From: Thiogranum sp963752745
GTDB lineage: Bacteria > Pseudomonadota > Gammaproteobacteria > DSM-19610
NCBI GenBank assembly: GCA_963752745.1
Contig: CAVWAK010000012.1
Coordinates: 62,001-126,000, forward strand
Direction: 5' to 3'
Length of the DNA stretch: 64,000 bases
Part shown: positions 18,945 through 27,103 of the stretch, in pieces
Layout: each line of letters starts with the position of its first letter
Numbering within the stretch: the first letter of the stretch is position 1
The notes under the pieces: generated by a model
What the model was told of the DNA's origin: nothing
The model's database searches: none
The model's input: only the letters and a program-made list of their open reading frames with translations
Translations under genes and position numbers: made by a program

Positions 18945-19487
18945 ATGAAACCTGCCGAAGTAATTGATTACTGGTACTCCGAACGGGTGAGAGATCATTG
19001 GTTTTCATCTACTCCGGAGCTAGATGCAGAGATATTAGAGAAGTTTGAAAATACCTGGGAAAAAGCAGTAAAAGGTGAGTTAGAGGTGTGGCGGAATACA
19101 GCATTAGGTAGCTTGGCCCTGATTCTAATTTTCGATCAATTCCCTCTCAATATGTTTCGAGGTGAAATAGCGAGTTTTCAAACAGAGGGAAACGCGATTG
19201 CAGTCGCAAGAGCCGCTATCGATAATAATTTAGTGCAGGAGCTTAGCGGAGAACAATTGGCATTCTTATTTATGCCATTTATGCATAGTGAAAAAATGGA
19301 AGATCAGGATCTAGCGGTAGAACTGTTTCGCGAACATAATTTGGAGGGAAACCTTAAATTTGCGAGGCACCATAGAGATATTATCAGTCGGTTCGGTCGT
19401 TTCCCGCATCGGAATGAGATATTTGGGAGAAAGAGTTCTGTTGAGGAACTCGAATATTTGGGGGCTAAGGGTGCGTTTAAAGGGTAA
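18945..19487 (+). CDS. DUF924 family protein
   Basis: 180-residue all-helical protein of the DUF924 (TPR-like) family: VIDYWYSERVRDHWF at the start, LALILIFDQFPLNMFRG, FLFMPFMHSEKMEDQDLAVE and a closing SRFGRFPHRNEIFGR. This family is usually cytoplasmic with no known activity. GTTATGT at 18920-18926 lies just upstream and an attC-like inverted repeat follows the stop, so the gene sits as a single integron cassette would. AT-rich relative to neighbours. No clear Shine-Dalgarno. Confidence 0.85.
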   Translation: MKPAEVIDYWYSERVRDHWFSSTPELDAEILEKFENTWEKAVKGELEVWRNTALGSLALILIFDQFPLNMFRGEIASFQTEGNAIAVARAAIDNNLVQELSGEQLAFLFMPFMHSEKMEDQDLAVELFREHNLEGNLKFARHHRDIISRFGRFPHRNEIFGRKSSVEELEYLGAKGAFKG

Positions 19488-19493
19488 AGAAAC

Positions 19494-19596
19494 ACATAAC
19501 CAGGCGTTGCAGCCGACCCAAAACCCGAGGTTTGAGTTGCGTCGCACCACTGTACCGCAATTCAACCCTCGGCCTTTGTGCGGAAAGTCATTATGT
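19494..19596 (+). repeat. Long imperfect inverted repeat, attC-like
   Basis: Outer ends ACATAAC (19494-19500) and ATTATGT (19590-19596) are complementary at 6 of 7 positions. Inside, 16-base arms at 19526-19541 and 19556-19571 pair at 14 of 16 positions around a 14-base loop. CAGGCGTTGCAGCCGACCC after the left end is a word common in attC-like sites of environmental bacteria. The outer left heptamer is the exact inverse of GTTATGT found 5' of the DUF924 gene, as the cassette model predicts. Confidence 0.5.
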
Positions 19597-19615
19597 CTAG
19601 TTTGCCAAGGAGAGT

Positions 19616-19933
19616 ATGAGTAAATCTATAAAAAACAGAATGGCTGTGGCAGGATTTATACTCGCGTCTCTTTTCACAACAACATTTCTTTTTAGTTCAG
19701 CCGAACGCCAGGATATGACTTGGACTAACGAGCAGCTAGCAGCGTTAAAAAAACAACGTGGAAGTGAATATTTAGACCCAAAAGATGCATCAGTCAAAGA
19801 TAACCTGACTGCTGGGAGGGAGAAATATGCGAATGTGTATGAGGATTCGGCTAAGTGGAGTCTAGCTTTTATCGCTCTATATCTGTTGGCACTGATTGCA
19901 TATCTTCTGAGACTAAATAGGCGAGGTTCGTGA
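19616..19933 (+). CDS. Hypothetical membrane protein, two helices
   Basis: 105 residues with a helix near each end (VAGFILASLFTTTFLFSS and WSLAFIALYLLALIAYLL) and a charged loop of about 50 residues between them. The start has a strong AAGGAG. Not a family I recognise. AT-rich; it follows the attC-like repeat directly, so it may be the first gene of the next cassette. Confidence 0.6.
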   Translation: MSKSIKNRMAVAGFILASLFTTTFLFSSAERQDMTWTNEQLAALKKQRGSEYLDPKDASVKDNLTAGREKYANVYEDSAKWSLAFIALYLLALIAYLLRLNRRGS

Positions 19934-20002
19934 TTTTTTGCAAGTGCCTCAAAATGAGGCTGGAACGTGTCTACTGTTCCGGGGGAAGTCCACTAAAATA
20001 AC

Positions 20003-20641
20003 ATGGTCAAGTCGAACGCCTTTGATAATTTCCCCCTTGAGTATGACAGGTGGTTTGATAATCACAGCGTAGAGTATGAGCAGGAATTAAAAGCAATAAA
20101 GGCGTTTATACCGAAAGCAGGTAACGGAATAGAAATAGGCGCGGGTACCGGACGATTCTCTGAACCATTGGGGGTGTCTTTGGGTATTGAGCCATCAAAA
20201 GCGATGCGCGATATTGGAATTAGTCGTGGCGTCAATATGATCGCAGGTACAGCCGAATCTCTTCCGATTGAAGATGGCTTATATGATTATGCGCTTCTTG
20301 TAACAACTGTTTGTTTTATCGACACGCCGGAAATAGCATTTAGAGAGACGTATAGAATCCTTAAGGCAGGAGGATTCATAATTGTCGGTCTAATTGATAA
20401 AAATAGTACGCTGGGTAGGAAATACGAGGAAAAGAAAAGTGGGAATAAGTTCTATAAGGATGCCAACTTTCATTCTGTTCATGAAATACAATGTGACTTA
20501 ATGAAAGCCGGGTTCAGTAATATTGAGCATGTTCAAGCACTATTACCCGGTGATACTGATGATAATTATGTGCCAACAGTAAAACAGGGTTATGGAGAAG
20601 GTTCTTTTGTTGTGTTGCGAGGACAGAAACATGATGCGTAA
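20003..20641 (+). CDS. Class I SAM-dependent methyltransferase (UbiE/type 11-like)
   Basis: 212 residues, with motif I GIEIGAGTGRFSEPLG, post-I LGIEPSKAMRDI and motif ALLVTTVCFID, then FRETYRILKAGGFIIVGLID typical of type 11 methyltransferases. Substrate unknown. The gene is AT-rich (row 20401-20460 counts 22 G+C of 60), unlike the following dehydrogenase. Immediately after the stop comes GTAACAAGGC, which resembles the left edge of an attC, perhaps the truncated end of the accessory stretch. Confidence 0.8.
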   Translation: MVKSNAFDNFPLEYDRWFDNHSVEYEQELKAIKAFIPKAGNGIEIGAGTGRFSEPLGVSLGIEPSKAMRDIGISRGVNMIAGTAESLPIEDGLYDYALLVTTVCFIDTPEIAFRETYRILKAGGFIIVGLIDKNSTLGRKYEEKKSGNKFYKDANFHSVHEIQCDLMKAGFSNIEHVQALLPGDTDDNYVPTVKQGYGEGSFVVLRGQKHDA

Positions 20642-20715
20642 CAAGGCAATCGAGATCTCCTCTTCGGGGTTTGAGCATATAATGGATGGCCTCCTCTATT
20701 GAGACTGGATCAATC

Positions 20716-21579
20716 ATGCGCATAGCATTTGTCGGCCTGGGCGTTATGGGCTACCCAATGGCCGGGCACCTGAAGGCCGCAGGCCATGATGTCACCGTAT
20801 ACAATCGTACGACGGCAAAAGCCGAAGCGTGGTGCGAAAAATACGGCGGTAATTTTGCAGCCACGCCTGCCGCCGCTGCCGGAAACGCCGAGATCGTTTT
20901 TTCCTGCGTCGGTAACGATGACGACGTCCGCCAGGTGATACTTGAAGACAACGGCGTCCTGCAGGGAATACCGGACGGCGGCATCATTATCGATCATACG
21001 ACCGCTTCAGCCGATGTCGCCCGCGAAGTTAGCGAAGCGGCACAAGGCAAGAATCTTGGCTTCCTCGACGCACCGCTTTCGGGTGGGCAGGCTGGCGCCG
21101 AAAATGGCCAGCTCACCATCATGGTCGGCGGCGACGAAGCAACTTTCGCGCGAGCGGAACCGGTTATGGAAGCTTACGCAAATGCGATCACCCTGATCGG
21201 TCCGGTCGGTTCCGGCCAACTGACAAAAATGGTTAACCAGATCTGCGCCGCTGGCGTCCTGCAAGGGCTTTCGGAGGGTCTGCATTTTGCGCAGCGCGCC
21301 GGCCTCGACATTGAGAAAGTCATCGGCGCGATTTCCAGGGGTGCAGCGCAATCCTGGCAGATGGAAAATCGCTGGAAAACCATGGTTAACAATGAATTTG
21401 AGTTTGGTTTCGCTGTCGAATGGATGCGCAAGGACCTTAAGATTGCACTGGAGGCGGCGGCCGGGAACGGTGCCAGTCTCGAGATGACCAGGCTCATCGA
21501 TGGATACTATGCAGAGATCGAAGATCTCGGCGGTCGCCGCTGGGACACCTCCAGCCTTATCGCCCGCCTGGAGAAATAA
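20716..21579 (+). CDS. NAD(P)-dependent beta-hydroxyacid dehydrogenase (3-hydroxyisobutyrate dehydrogenase family)
   Basis: About 287 residues from ATG 20716 (MRIAFVGLGVMGYPMAGHL); a frame extension to 20686 adds ten unlikely residues. The Rossmann motif GLGVMG, the substrate signature DAPLSGGQAGAENGQL and the catalytic Lys in LTKMVNQ are all present. Family members reduce or oxidise 3-hydroxyisobutyrate, tartronate semialdehyde or small aldehydes (GLYR-like). The exact substrate is not readable. It returns to core-genome composition after the AT-rich methyltransferase. Confidence 0.9.
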   Translation: MRIAFVGLGVMGYPMAGHLKAAGHDVTVYNRTTAKAEAWCEKYGGNFAATPAAAAGNAEIVFSCVGNDDDVRQVILEDNGVLQGIPDGGIIIDHTTASADVAREVSEAAQGKNLGFLDAPLSGGQAGAENGQLTIMVGGDEATFARAEPVMEAYANAITLIGPVGSGQLTKMVNQICAAGVLQGLSEGLHFAQRAGLDIEKVIGAISRGAAQSWQMENRWKTMVNNEFEFGFAVEWMRKDLKIALEAAAGNGASLEMTRLIDGYYAEIEDLGGRRWDTSSLIARLEK

Positions 21580-21875
21580 TTTGATTAGCCCACCGGGATG
21601 GGCCCATAGTAATGCCCTACCCGCTTCCTCAAAGGAAGAGGTTCACATTACGTGTCCACTGGCGAGTCAGATTCGGAGGCCAGAAACAGGGTAAGGCGCG
21701 TCAGTTTCAGCAAGGGACATGCAATGATGTGGCGCAGCATGAGTATGGTGAGAGATATCAACTTCACCAGGATCGAGCCAGTTCATATAGGCAAAATGAC
21801 CCGCGACACGTGGAATACCCGATCAGATGCAAGACACTCCTGACAATTGCATCAACGAGAGCATGAGGAATTAAT
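21580..21875. other. Intergenic stretch without a recognised gene
   Basis: Several short overlapping frames exist (for example 21652-21843) but none has a family-like sequence or a good start site. No repeat or strong hairpin was seen. It may be a decayed gene. Confidence 0.4.
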
Positions 21876-22280
21876 ATGTTTAGTCAGTTTCATAACGACG
21901 CAATGGGTAAATTATTATTACGTTTAACAGTTGCCATTCTCATGCTGTTTCATGGTATTGCGAAGATAACCCACCCGGGCTCACTTGAGTTTATCGGCAG
22001 TTCACTTTCCGGCATCGGGCTGCCCTCAGTTTTTGCCTACGGCGTATATGTAGGCGAAGTCGTCGCACCCCTGATGATTCTCGGTGGTTTCCACGCGCGC
22101 ATTGGCGGCTTGATTGTCGCAGTAAATATGCTATTTGCCATTTTTCTGGCGCACATGGGTGACATGTTCAGCCTGACTCAACACGGTGGCTGGGCAATTG
22201 AGTTACAAGTATTTTATTTGCTCGGAGGCATTACCATTATGCTGCTTGGCAGTGGAAAGTTTGCTGTTAAGCCCGACTGA
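21876..22280 (+). CDS. DoxX family membrane protein
   Basis: 134 residues with four hydrophobic segments. The start FHNDAMGKLLLRLTVAILML followed by FHGIAKITHPG is the DoxX signature (helix 1 with RL, then FHG-x-x-K). GLPSVFAYGVYVGEVVAPLM is the second helix. DoxX proteins are small inner-membrane proteins linked to thiosulfate:quinone oxidation in archaea and to redox protection in bacteria; the role here is open. AGGAA lies 7-8 bases before the ATG. Confidence 0.88.
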   Translation: MFSQFHNDAMGKLLLRLTVAILMLFHGIAKITHPGSLEFIGSSLSGIGLPSVFAYGVYVGEVVAPLMILGGFHARIGGLIVAVNMLFAIFLAHMGDMFSLTQHGGWAIELQVFYLLGGITIMLLGSGKFAVKPD

Positions 22281-22336
22281 GACACCCTGGTTTCCCATAT
22301 TATTGGCTTTTACGCCTGACCAGGGATGACAATCCA

Positions 22337-22867
22337 TTGTGCAATGAGGACATCATAATACCCGAACGTTATCCGGATAAGGCAAGGTGGTTACGAATTT
22401 ATATCCTGGTGGCCGCATGTCTTTTATTGACTGGATTACTTGCCCCGATCATCACGCTGACCAAGTTCGTGCTTATTGAAAACACCTTCTCTGTTCTCTC
22501 CGGTGTAATTGAACTGTTAGAGGAAGGGAAAATATTCCTGTTCCTGTTAATAGCAGGGTTTAGTATCGTGCTACCGGTACTCAAGCTCTGGGTACTGTAT
22601 AGACTGGTGAGTAAAAGTGCTGCCATGGAGAAATCGGTGCGAAAGCTGCTGCACTGGATGCACCTGTACGGGAAGTGGTCAATGCTGGATGTATTTGTAG
22701 TTGCAATATTGGTGGTTGCTGTAAAGCTGGGGGCAATTGCCGATGTGGAAATGCGGTTCGGGCTTTATGCTTTCGCAGCTTCTGTGCTGCTCACTATGTA
22801 TATTACCTCGAGTATCGTAGGTCTGACCAATCAGGCAGGTTCAACGCCTCCCGGCCGTGCACTCTGA
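22337..22867 (+). CDS. PqiA-domain membrane protein
   Basis: 176 residues with four membrane helices. The PqiA signature is clear in HLYGKWSMLDVFVVAILVVA, preceded by VLPVLKLWVLYRLV. It is a half-size member: E. coli PqiA has two such domains and N-terminal Cys-rich motifs, which are absent here, and no PqiB/MCE gene lies nearby. The start taken is TTG (22337); no better ATG exists before the first helix. Possibly acts in lipid trafficking or membrane stress by analogy only. Confidence 0.8.
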   Translation: MCNEDIIIPERYPDKARWLRIYILVAACLLLTGLLAPIITLTKFVLIENTFSVLSGVIELLEEGKIFLFLLIAGFSIVLPVLKLWVLYRLVSKSAAMEKSVRKLLHWMHLYGKWSMLDVFVVAILVVAVKLGAIADVEMRFGLYAFAASVLLTMYITSSIVGLTNQAGSTPPGRAL

Positions 22868-22882
22868 GGTGAGTCACTTTAA

Positions 22883-23548
22883 ATGTCATTTTTGATCGCT
22901 TTTTTTTACGACACGTGCATGGCAACGGCAGAAGACGCATGCTTGAGAGAATGGCGGCGTGAACTTCTGGAACAGGTCAGTGGCGACGTACTGGAAGTTG
23001 GTGCCGGTACCGGAGCCAATATCGAATTTTATTCTGAATCCGTTACTGGACTGACCCTGTCCGAACCTGACAGGCACATGCGTAAGCAACTGGAGGCCAG
23101 GGTTGCTGGTAGCGATACCAGGAACATCCATGTATCCGCCGGCTCAGCCGAGAACATTGACGCGAAAAACGAATCATTTGACTTTGTAGTGGCTTCGCTG
23201 GTTTGCTGCTCGGTACCGGATCCGGGAGCTGCATTGCTTGAAATAAGGCGCGTATTAAAGCCGGAGGGTTGCCTGGTTTTCCTGGAACATGTGGCTGCTG
23301 AAAACGGCACCAGGAGAAGACTTTGGCAGAACCGGATTACTCCGTTATGGCGCAAGCTGGCTGGCAATTGTCATTTAAACAGGGAAACGGAAGCAGCCTT
23401 GTTATCTGCCGGTTTCAAGATCAGGGACATCAAGCGGGAAAGCATGCGCAAAGCGGTCTCACTCGTCAGACCCACAATACGGGGCATCGCGGTAAAAACC
23501 CGGGATAGCCTCATCGACCAGGAAAGTTGTCATGTCTGTCATCGCTAA
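22883..23548 (+). CDS. Class I SAM-dependent methyltransferase (phospholipid/UbiE-like)
   Basis: 221 residues with motif I VLEVGAGTGANIEFYS, post-I LSEPDRHMRKQLEARV and motif VVASLVCCSVPDPGAAL, then LEIRRVLKPEGCLVFLEHV. This pattern is shared with METTL7/PmtA-like methyltransferases. An FLIAFFYDTCMATAED start and a hydrophobic N-terminus suggest membrane contact. It overlaps the DUF1304 gene by 17 bases, so the two are coupled. Confidence 0.82.
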   Translation: MSFLIAFFYDTCMATAEDACLREWRRELLEQVSGDVLEVGAGTGANIEFYSESVTGLTLSEPDRHMRKQLEARVAGSDTRNIHVSAGSAENIDAKNESFDFVVASLVCCSVPDPGAALLEIRRVLKPEGCLVFLEHVAAENGTRRRLWQNRITPLWRKLAGNCHLNRETEAALLSAGFKIRDIKRESMRKAVSLVRPTIRGIAVKTRDSLIDQESCHVCHR

Positions 23549-23888
23549 CATCGTTATCGGCGCCATCGCCCTGCTACACCTCTATATACTGGTACTCGAG
23601 ATGTTTCTTTGGGAGAAGCCGGCTGGACTGCGCGCCTTCGGCCTCACCCGGGAGGCTGCAAGATCCACGCGGGTTTTGGCTGCCAATCAGGGTTTGTACA
23701 ATGGATTCCTGGCCGCGGGCTTGTTGTGGGGTTTGAGTCTCGGTCACGATGGTACCAGCGTGAAGGGTTTTTTTCTGTCCTGCATTCTGATCGCAGGTCT
23801 TTATGGCGCCGCCACTGCCAGTCGGAAAATCCTGTTCGTACAGGCTGTTCCCGCGGCTGCCGGGCTGCTCCTCCTGTTTCAGGCATAG
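23532..23888 (+). CDS. DUF1304 family membrane protein
   Basis: 118 residues with four helices, with the family words LHLYILVLEMFLWEKPAGLRAFG (in two parts), NQGLYNGFLAAGL and ILIAGLYGAATASRKIL. DUF1304 proteins are small integral membrane proteins of unknown function. Its start lies inside the preceding methyltransferase gene. Confidence 0.88.
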   Translation: MSVIANIVIGAIALLHLYILVLEMFLWEKPAGLRAFGLTREAARSTRVLAANQGLYNGFLAAGLLWGLSLGHDGTSVKGFFLSCILIAGLYGAATASRKILFVQAVPAAAGLLLLFQA

Positions 23889-23922
23889 AACTTTTAGCGC
23901 ACCAGGGACTCTATAGAAAGCA

Positions 23923-24282
23923 ATGAGCGATCTTACACTTCAGTTTGTCTACAACGCCAAAAGCGGGAAAGTTAACGCGCTGTTTGATATTGCCCACAAG
24001 GTATTGTCACCCCAGACTTACAGTTGCGACCTGTGTCAGATCACACATGATGCTTTCACTGAAAACGCCGAGTTTACGGCGCTGAAATCCCGGCACCCGA
24101 TTGAGCTGTTCCATATTGATGAATACGAGGCGCGCTACCCGGCAGAGGATCACTACCCGGTTATTGTCGTACGCCGCAATAATGAAATCGTACAGCGTAT
24201 TGGTCGTGAACGCATTGGCGAGTTGCACTCTGTAGAGGATCTGAGATCACTCGTCGAAGCCATCGAGGCTGCGGAACCATAA
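23923..24282 (+). CDS. Hypothetical protein with CxxC motif, thioredoxin-fold-like
   Basis: 119 residues beginning LQFVYNAKSGKVNALFDIAH and containing YSCDLCQITHDAF, then FHIDEYEARYPAEDHYPVIV. The CxxC near a short helix and the later YPVIVVRRNNEI strand (cis-Pro-like) suggest a thioredoxin-like fold. I do not recognise a named family. It is the last of a rightward run from 21876 with short gaps. Confidence 0.65.
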   Translation: MSDLTLQFVYNAKSGKVNALFDIAHKVLSPQTYSCDLCQITHDAFTENAEFTALKSRHPIELFHIDEYEARYPAEDHYPVIVVRRNNEIVQRIGRERIGELHSVEDLRSLVEAIEAAEP

Positions 24283-24308
24283 CCCAACCCTGCGTACCAC
24301 CCCCCCAA

Positions 24309-24707
24309 TCAGTCTGCGATGCCTTTCATTACCATATCGGTAAAACTGACTATGCCGACCATACGTCCTGCTTCGATTACTGTTGCACGAGATAATCCAA
24401 ATTGCTCAAACATGCGCGCACAGTAGCGGATATCCATCTCCGGTGGCACTGATATTACCGGCTTTGACATAATCTCGTAGATATTGACGCGCTCCGGGGA
24501 GCGGCCCTTTGCCAGTACCTGTTTGGCGATATCCGACAGCAGCACAATACCAAACTCGTCATCATCATGCCGTTTGTTGACCACCAGGGACTTGGTGTCG
24601 ACGTGCTTCATGGCATCCAGTGCGTCTTTGACGGTCAGCTTGCCGTCGATCAGGTCGAAGTCGGTTTTCATGACGTCGCGCACCCGCACTATTGGTTTGT
24701 CTTTCAT
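24309..24707 (-). CDS. CBS-domain pair protein
   Basis: 132 residues that form two CBS motifs: VRDVMKTDFDLIDGKLTVKD...TKSLVVNKRHDDDEFGIVLLS and MSKPVISVPPEMDIRYCARM...GIVSFTDMVMKG. CBS pairs bind adenine nucleotides and regulate partner proteins. Its ATG overlaps the stop of the PII-like gene (ATGA), placing it last in the operon with the two DUF1538 transporters, for which it is a likely ligand-sensing subunit. Confidence 0.9.
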   Translation of the reverse strand: MKDKPIVRVRDVMKTDFDLIDGKLTVKDALDAMKHVDTKSLVVNKRHDDDEFGIVLLSDIAKQVLAKGRSPERVNIYEIMSKPVISVPPEMDIRYCARMFEQFGLSRATVIEAGRMVGIVSFTDMVMKGIAD

Positions 24708-25054
24708 AACTTGTCCTCTACTTGTTCGACCAGTAAATCTACCTGGTGTTGCACGCCAACGGCGTCTTCGACATCGATCTGGAAAGCGATGCCGGTACCC
24801 GGCCTTTCTTCAAAGCGCCCCACCCGGCACACGGTTTCCAGTATTTGTCGACTCAGGTGTTCTTCTACCAGGAACAGCAACACATCGCGCTGCGTTTCCA
24901 GTGACAGACCCAGGAATGTCTTGCTCTTTTCCAGACCCTCACCGCGAGCATTGTTGATAACGGTAGCACCTGTCGCACCGCTCTTCCGGGCAGCATCCAT
25001 TACCTTGTCGGTAACGGTATCTTCGACCAGTGCAATAATCAGTTTGAAGTGCAT
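24704..25054 (-). CDS. PII-like signalling protein
   Basis: 116 residues with a ferredoxin-like PII pattern: FKLIIALVEDTVTDKVMDAA, GATGATVINNARGEG in the T-loop region and a closing GTGIAFQIDVEDAVG. The classical T-loop Tyr uridylylation site and its context are absent, so it is a PII-like protein rather than GlnB/GlnK. It sits between the DUF1538 pair and the CBS protein with tight spacing, which suggests it senses a small ligand to control the membrane proteins. Confidence 0.82.
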   Translation of the reverse strand: MHFKLIIALVEDTVTDKVMDAARKSGATGATVINNARGEGLEKSKTFLGLSLETQRDVLLFLVEEHLSRQILETVCRVGRFEERPGTGIAFQIDVEDAVGVQHQVDLLVEQVEDKL

Positions 25055-25082
25055 AGCTGCGCTCCCCTTGTTGTTACTTTGT

Positions 25083-25853
25083 TTACCATTTACGAGGACC
25101 TGTACGCAGACCGGAAAGTTGCGCGTAGGCCATCACACTCATCATCGGGAACAGGCTGGCAAATGCAATCAGGCCAAACCCGTCAATCAATACATTGCGC
25201 CCCGGCACTGTCTCTGCCAGACCCAGACCCAGTGCCGCTACCAGCGGCACCGTAACGGTGGATGTCGTCACACCACCGGAATCATAGGCCAGCGGAATGA
25301 TCATACGTGGCGCGAAAACGGTCTGGATTACCACGATTATATAACCCACGATAATAAAATAGTGGATCGGCAAGCCGGTGACGATACGGAAGGTGCCCAG
25401 TGATATACCCACGGCCACGCCCAGTGCTACAGCAATACGCAGACCCCATATACCTATCGCCCCTGCCGATACCTGGTTGGCTTTCATGGCGACAGCCAGC
25501 AGCGCAGGCTCGGCAATGGTGGTGGAAAAGCCAATCGCGAAGGCGAAAATATACACCCACACGTAATCAGCCCAGTGTACCGACTCGATAACACCCTCGA
25601 CCCCCTCGTAGATAAACGCGGGATTGGTCAGCTGCGACGCCATTAAACGGCCCAGGGGGAACAGTGCTTCTTCAAGACCGACCAGGAACAGCGTCAGACC
25701 CAACAGCACATAGACAAATCCGCCAACCACCCGCGCAGGGTTGGCTATAGGACGCCGAATGACTATGAACTGAAAGGCCGCAATGATGGTGGCGATAGGT
25801 AATACATCGATAATGGTATCGAGCAGCGTTTGCCACAGTTCCTGCAGTAACAT
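25083..25853 (-). CDS. DUF1538 family membrane protein, second copy
   Basis: About 256 residues with seven or so helices. Family words are GFVYVLLGLTLFLVGLEEAL, ALLAVAMKANQV, and the strongly conserved YDSGGVTTSTVTVPLVAALG. ATG 25853 is preferred; it touches the stop of the first DUF1538 gene. A DUF1538 pair (UmpA/UmpB) from Halomonas was, as I recall, reported to work as a two-protein cation/proton antiporter. The pair here matches that two-gene layout; ion specificity cannot be read. Confidence 0.87.
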   Translation of the reverse strand: MLLQELWQTLLDTIIDVLPIATIIAAFQFIVIRRPIANPARVVGGFVYVLLGLTLFLVGLEEALFPLGRLMASQLTNPAFIYEGVEGVIESVHWADYVWVYIFAFAIGFSTTIAEPALLAVAMKANQVSAGAIGIWGLRIAVALGVAVGISLGTFRIVTGLPIHYFIIVGYIIVVIQTVFAPRMIIPLAYDSGGVTTSTVTVPLVAALGLGLAETVPGRNVLIDGFGLIAFASLFPMMSVMAYAQLSGLRTGPRKW

Positions 25854-26590
25854 CAATGGATCACCATGCCGTAGATCATGACAAAAATCATTGGCGTCAA
25901 CGATGCGAAGGCAATCAGGCCAAAACCATCTATCATCGGGTTACGCCCGCGGATCGAGGTCGCCAGGCCTACGCCGAGCGCGGTCACCAGTGGCACGGTT
26001 ATCGTGGATGTGGTGACACCACCGGAGTCGTACGCAATACCGATGATTTCCCGTGGCGCAATCGCGGTCAGCAGCACTACCACGACATAACCACAGATAA
26101 TAATCCAGTGCATGGGCCAGCCCTTGAGGATACGCACTACCCCCAGGAGAATCGCGAACCCTACAGAGAGCGCGACAGTCAAACGCAGGCCGTTGGCGTA
26201 CGCTTCCCGGGCGTCATCGCTGGTCGCGATGGCCCCCGCATCAGCAGCGACCTCGGCGGCCTCCTCGGAAACGGCAATCAGCGCCGGCTCTGCGACCGTG
26301 GTGCCGAATCCCAGCGTAAACGCAAACACCAGCAGCCAGAACAGACTGCCTTTGCGCGCCAGCGCATGCGCCAGTGATTCACCGATGGGGAATAGTCCCA
26401 TTTCGAGACCGCGTATGAAAAATGTCAGCCCCAGGACCACGAGCAACAGGCCGGTTACCAGCTGCACCAGGTTGGGTATCGGTTGCTGCAGCACGACAAG
26501 CTGGAAAAACATCACCACCAGCACCACAGGCGCAAGATCGCGCACACTGCCCAACAACGAACTTCCCAGGGCCTTGAAGGCTTTTCTCAA
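25853..26590 (-). CDS. DUF1538 family membrane protein, first copy
   Basis: 245 residues; TTG start at 26590 supported by GGGAG upstream. It is a paralogue of the next gene, sharing YDSGGVTTSTITVPLVTALG, GLLLVVLGLTFFIRGLEMGL and the closing NPMIDGFGLIAFASLTPMIF. The inserted acidic loop EEAAEVAADAGAIATSDDAR is missing from the second copy. Together they probably form a heteromeric inner-membrane transporter. Confidence 0.87.
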   Translation of the reverse strand: MRKAFKALGSSLLGSVRDLAPVVLVVMFFQLVVLQQPIPNLVQLVTGLLLVVLGLTFFIRGLEMGLFPIGESLAHALARKGSLFWLLVFAFTLGFGTTVAEPALIAVSEEAAEVAADAGAIATSDDAREAYANGLRLTVALSVGFAILLGVVRILKGWPMHWIIICGYVVVVLLTAIAPREIIGIAYDSGGVTTSTITVPLVTALGVGLATSIRGRNPMIDGFGLIAFASLTPMIFVMIYGMVIH

Positions 26591-26629
26591 CCCATCACTC
26601 CCGAAAACCGGATCAGCAAAGCCTGCGAC

Positions 26630-26857
26630 TTAAGCTGGCTGGGCGACTGACACGACCAGCTTCACCACACCCCAGACAGCAAGAACAAACAGGACGGTAA
26701 CGATCAGCCCGACGGCAATGTACGCCTTGACACTACCCTTGGCGAAGTCCTCTTCATGCTTTTTGCTGCTCTGCACGCCAAACATTGAAGCGGATACGCT
26801 ACGGAATACGCTGAACAGCGATTGTCCGCGCGGTGATGAATTGTCCTGCTGCGCCAT
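26630..26857 (-). CDS. DUF2970 family protein
   Basis: 75 residues: a polar N-terminus (SVFRSVSASMFGVQSSKKHE), then one membrane helix (AYIAVGLIVTVLFVLAVWGV). DUF2970 proteins are small single-pass proteins of unknown function. It lies 39 bases upstream of the first DUF1538 gene on the same strand and is probably the first gene of that operon. AAGGAGGC lies upstream of its ATG. Confidence 0.82.
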   Translation of the reverse strand: MAQQDNSSPRGQSLFSVFRSVSASMFGVQSSKKHEEDFAKGSVKAYIAVGLIVTVLFVLAVWGVVKLVVSVAQPA

Positions 26858-27103
26858 GCAGCCTCCTTCTACGGGTATCGTTTGTAATCAGTAAATTAGA
26901 TCAGCCTCTAACCAAGCCGATTTAAATCATACAGTTAAGTTTGCCTCATTCGGGCCGCTAGCCACAAGCGACACCATTGGTAAAAGAACATTCTAATCCC
27001 AATTCAGTGTCTTAGGGGATATCTTTCCCCGGTGACGCGGTCGGCATGGATTGCTCCGCAGTGGGTTGTTTTGCTGTGAACACTATAGGAAATGAGGCAC
27101 CGT

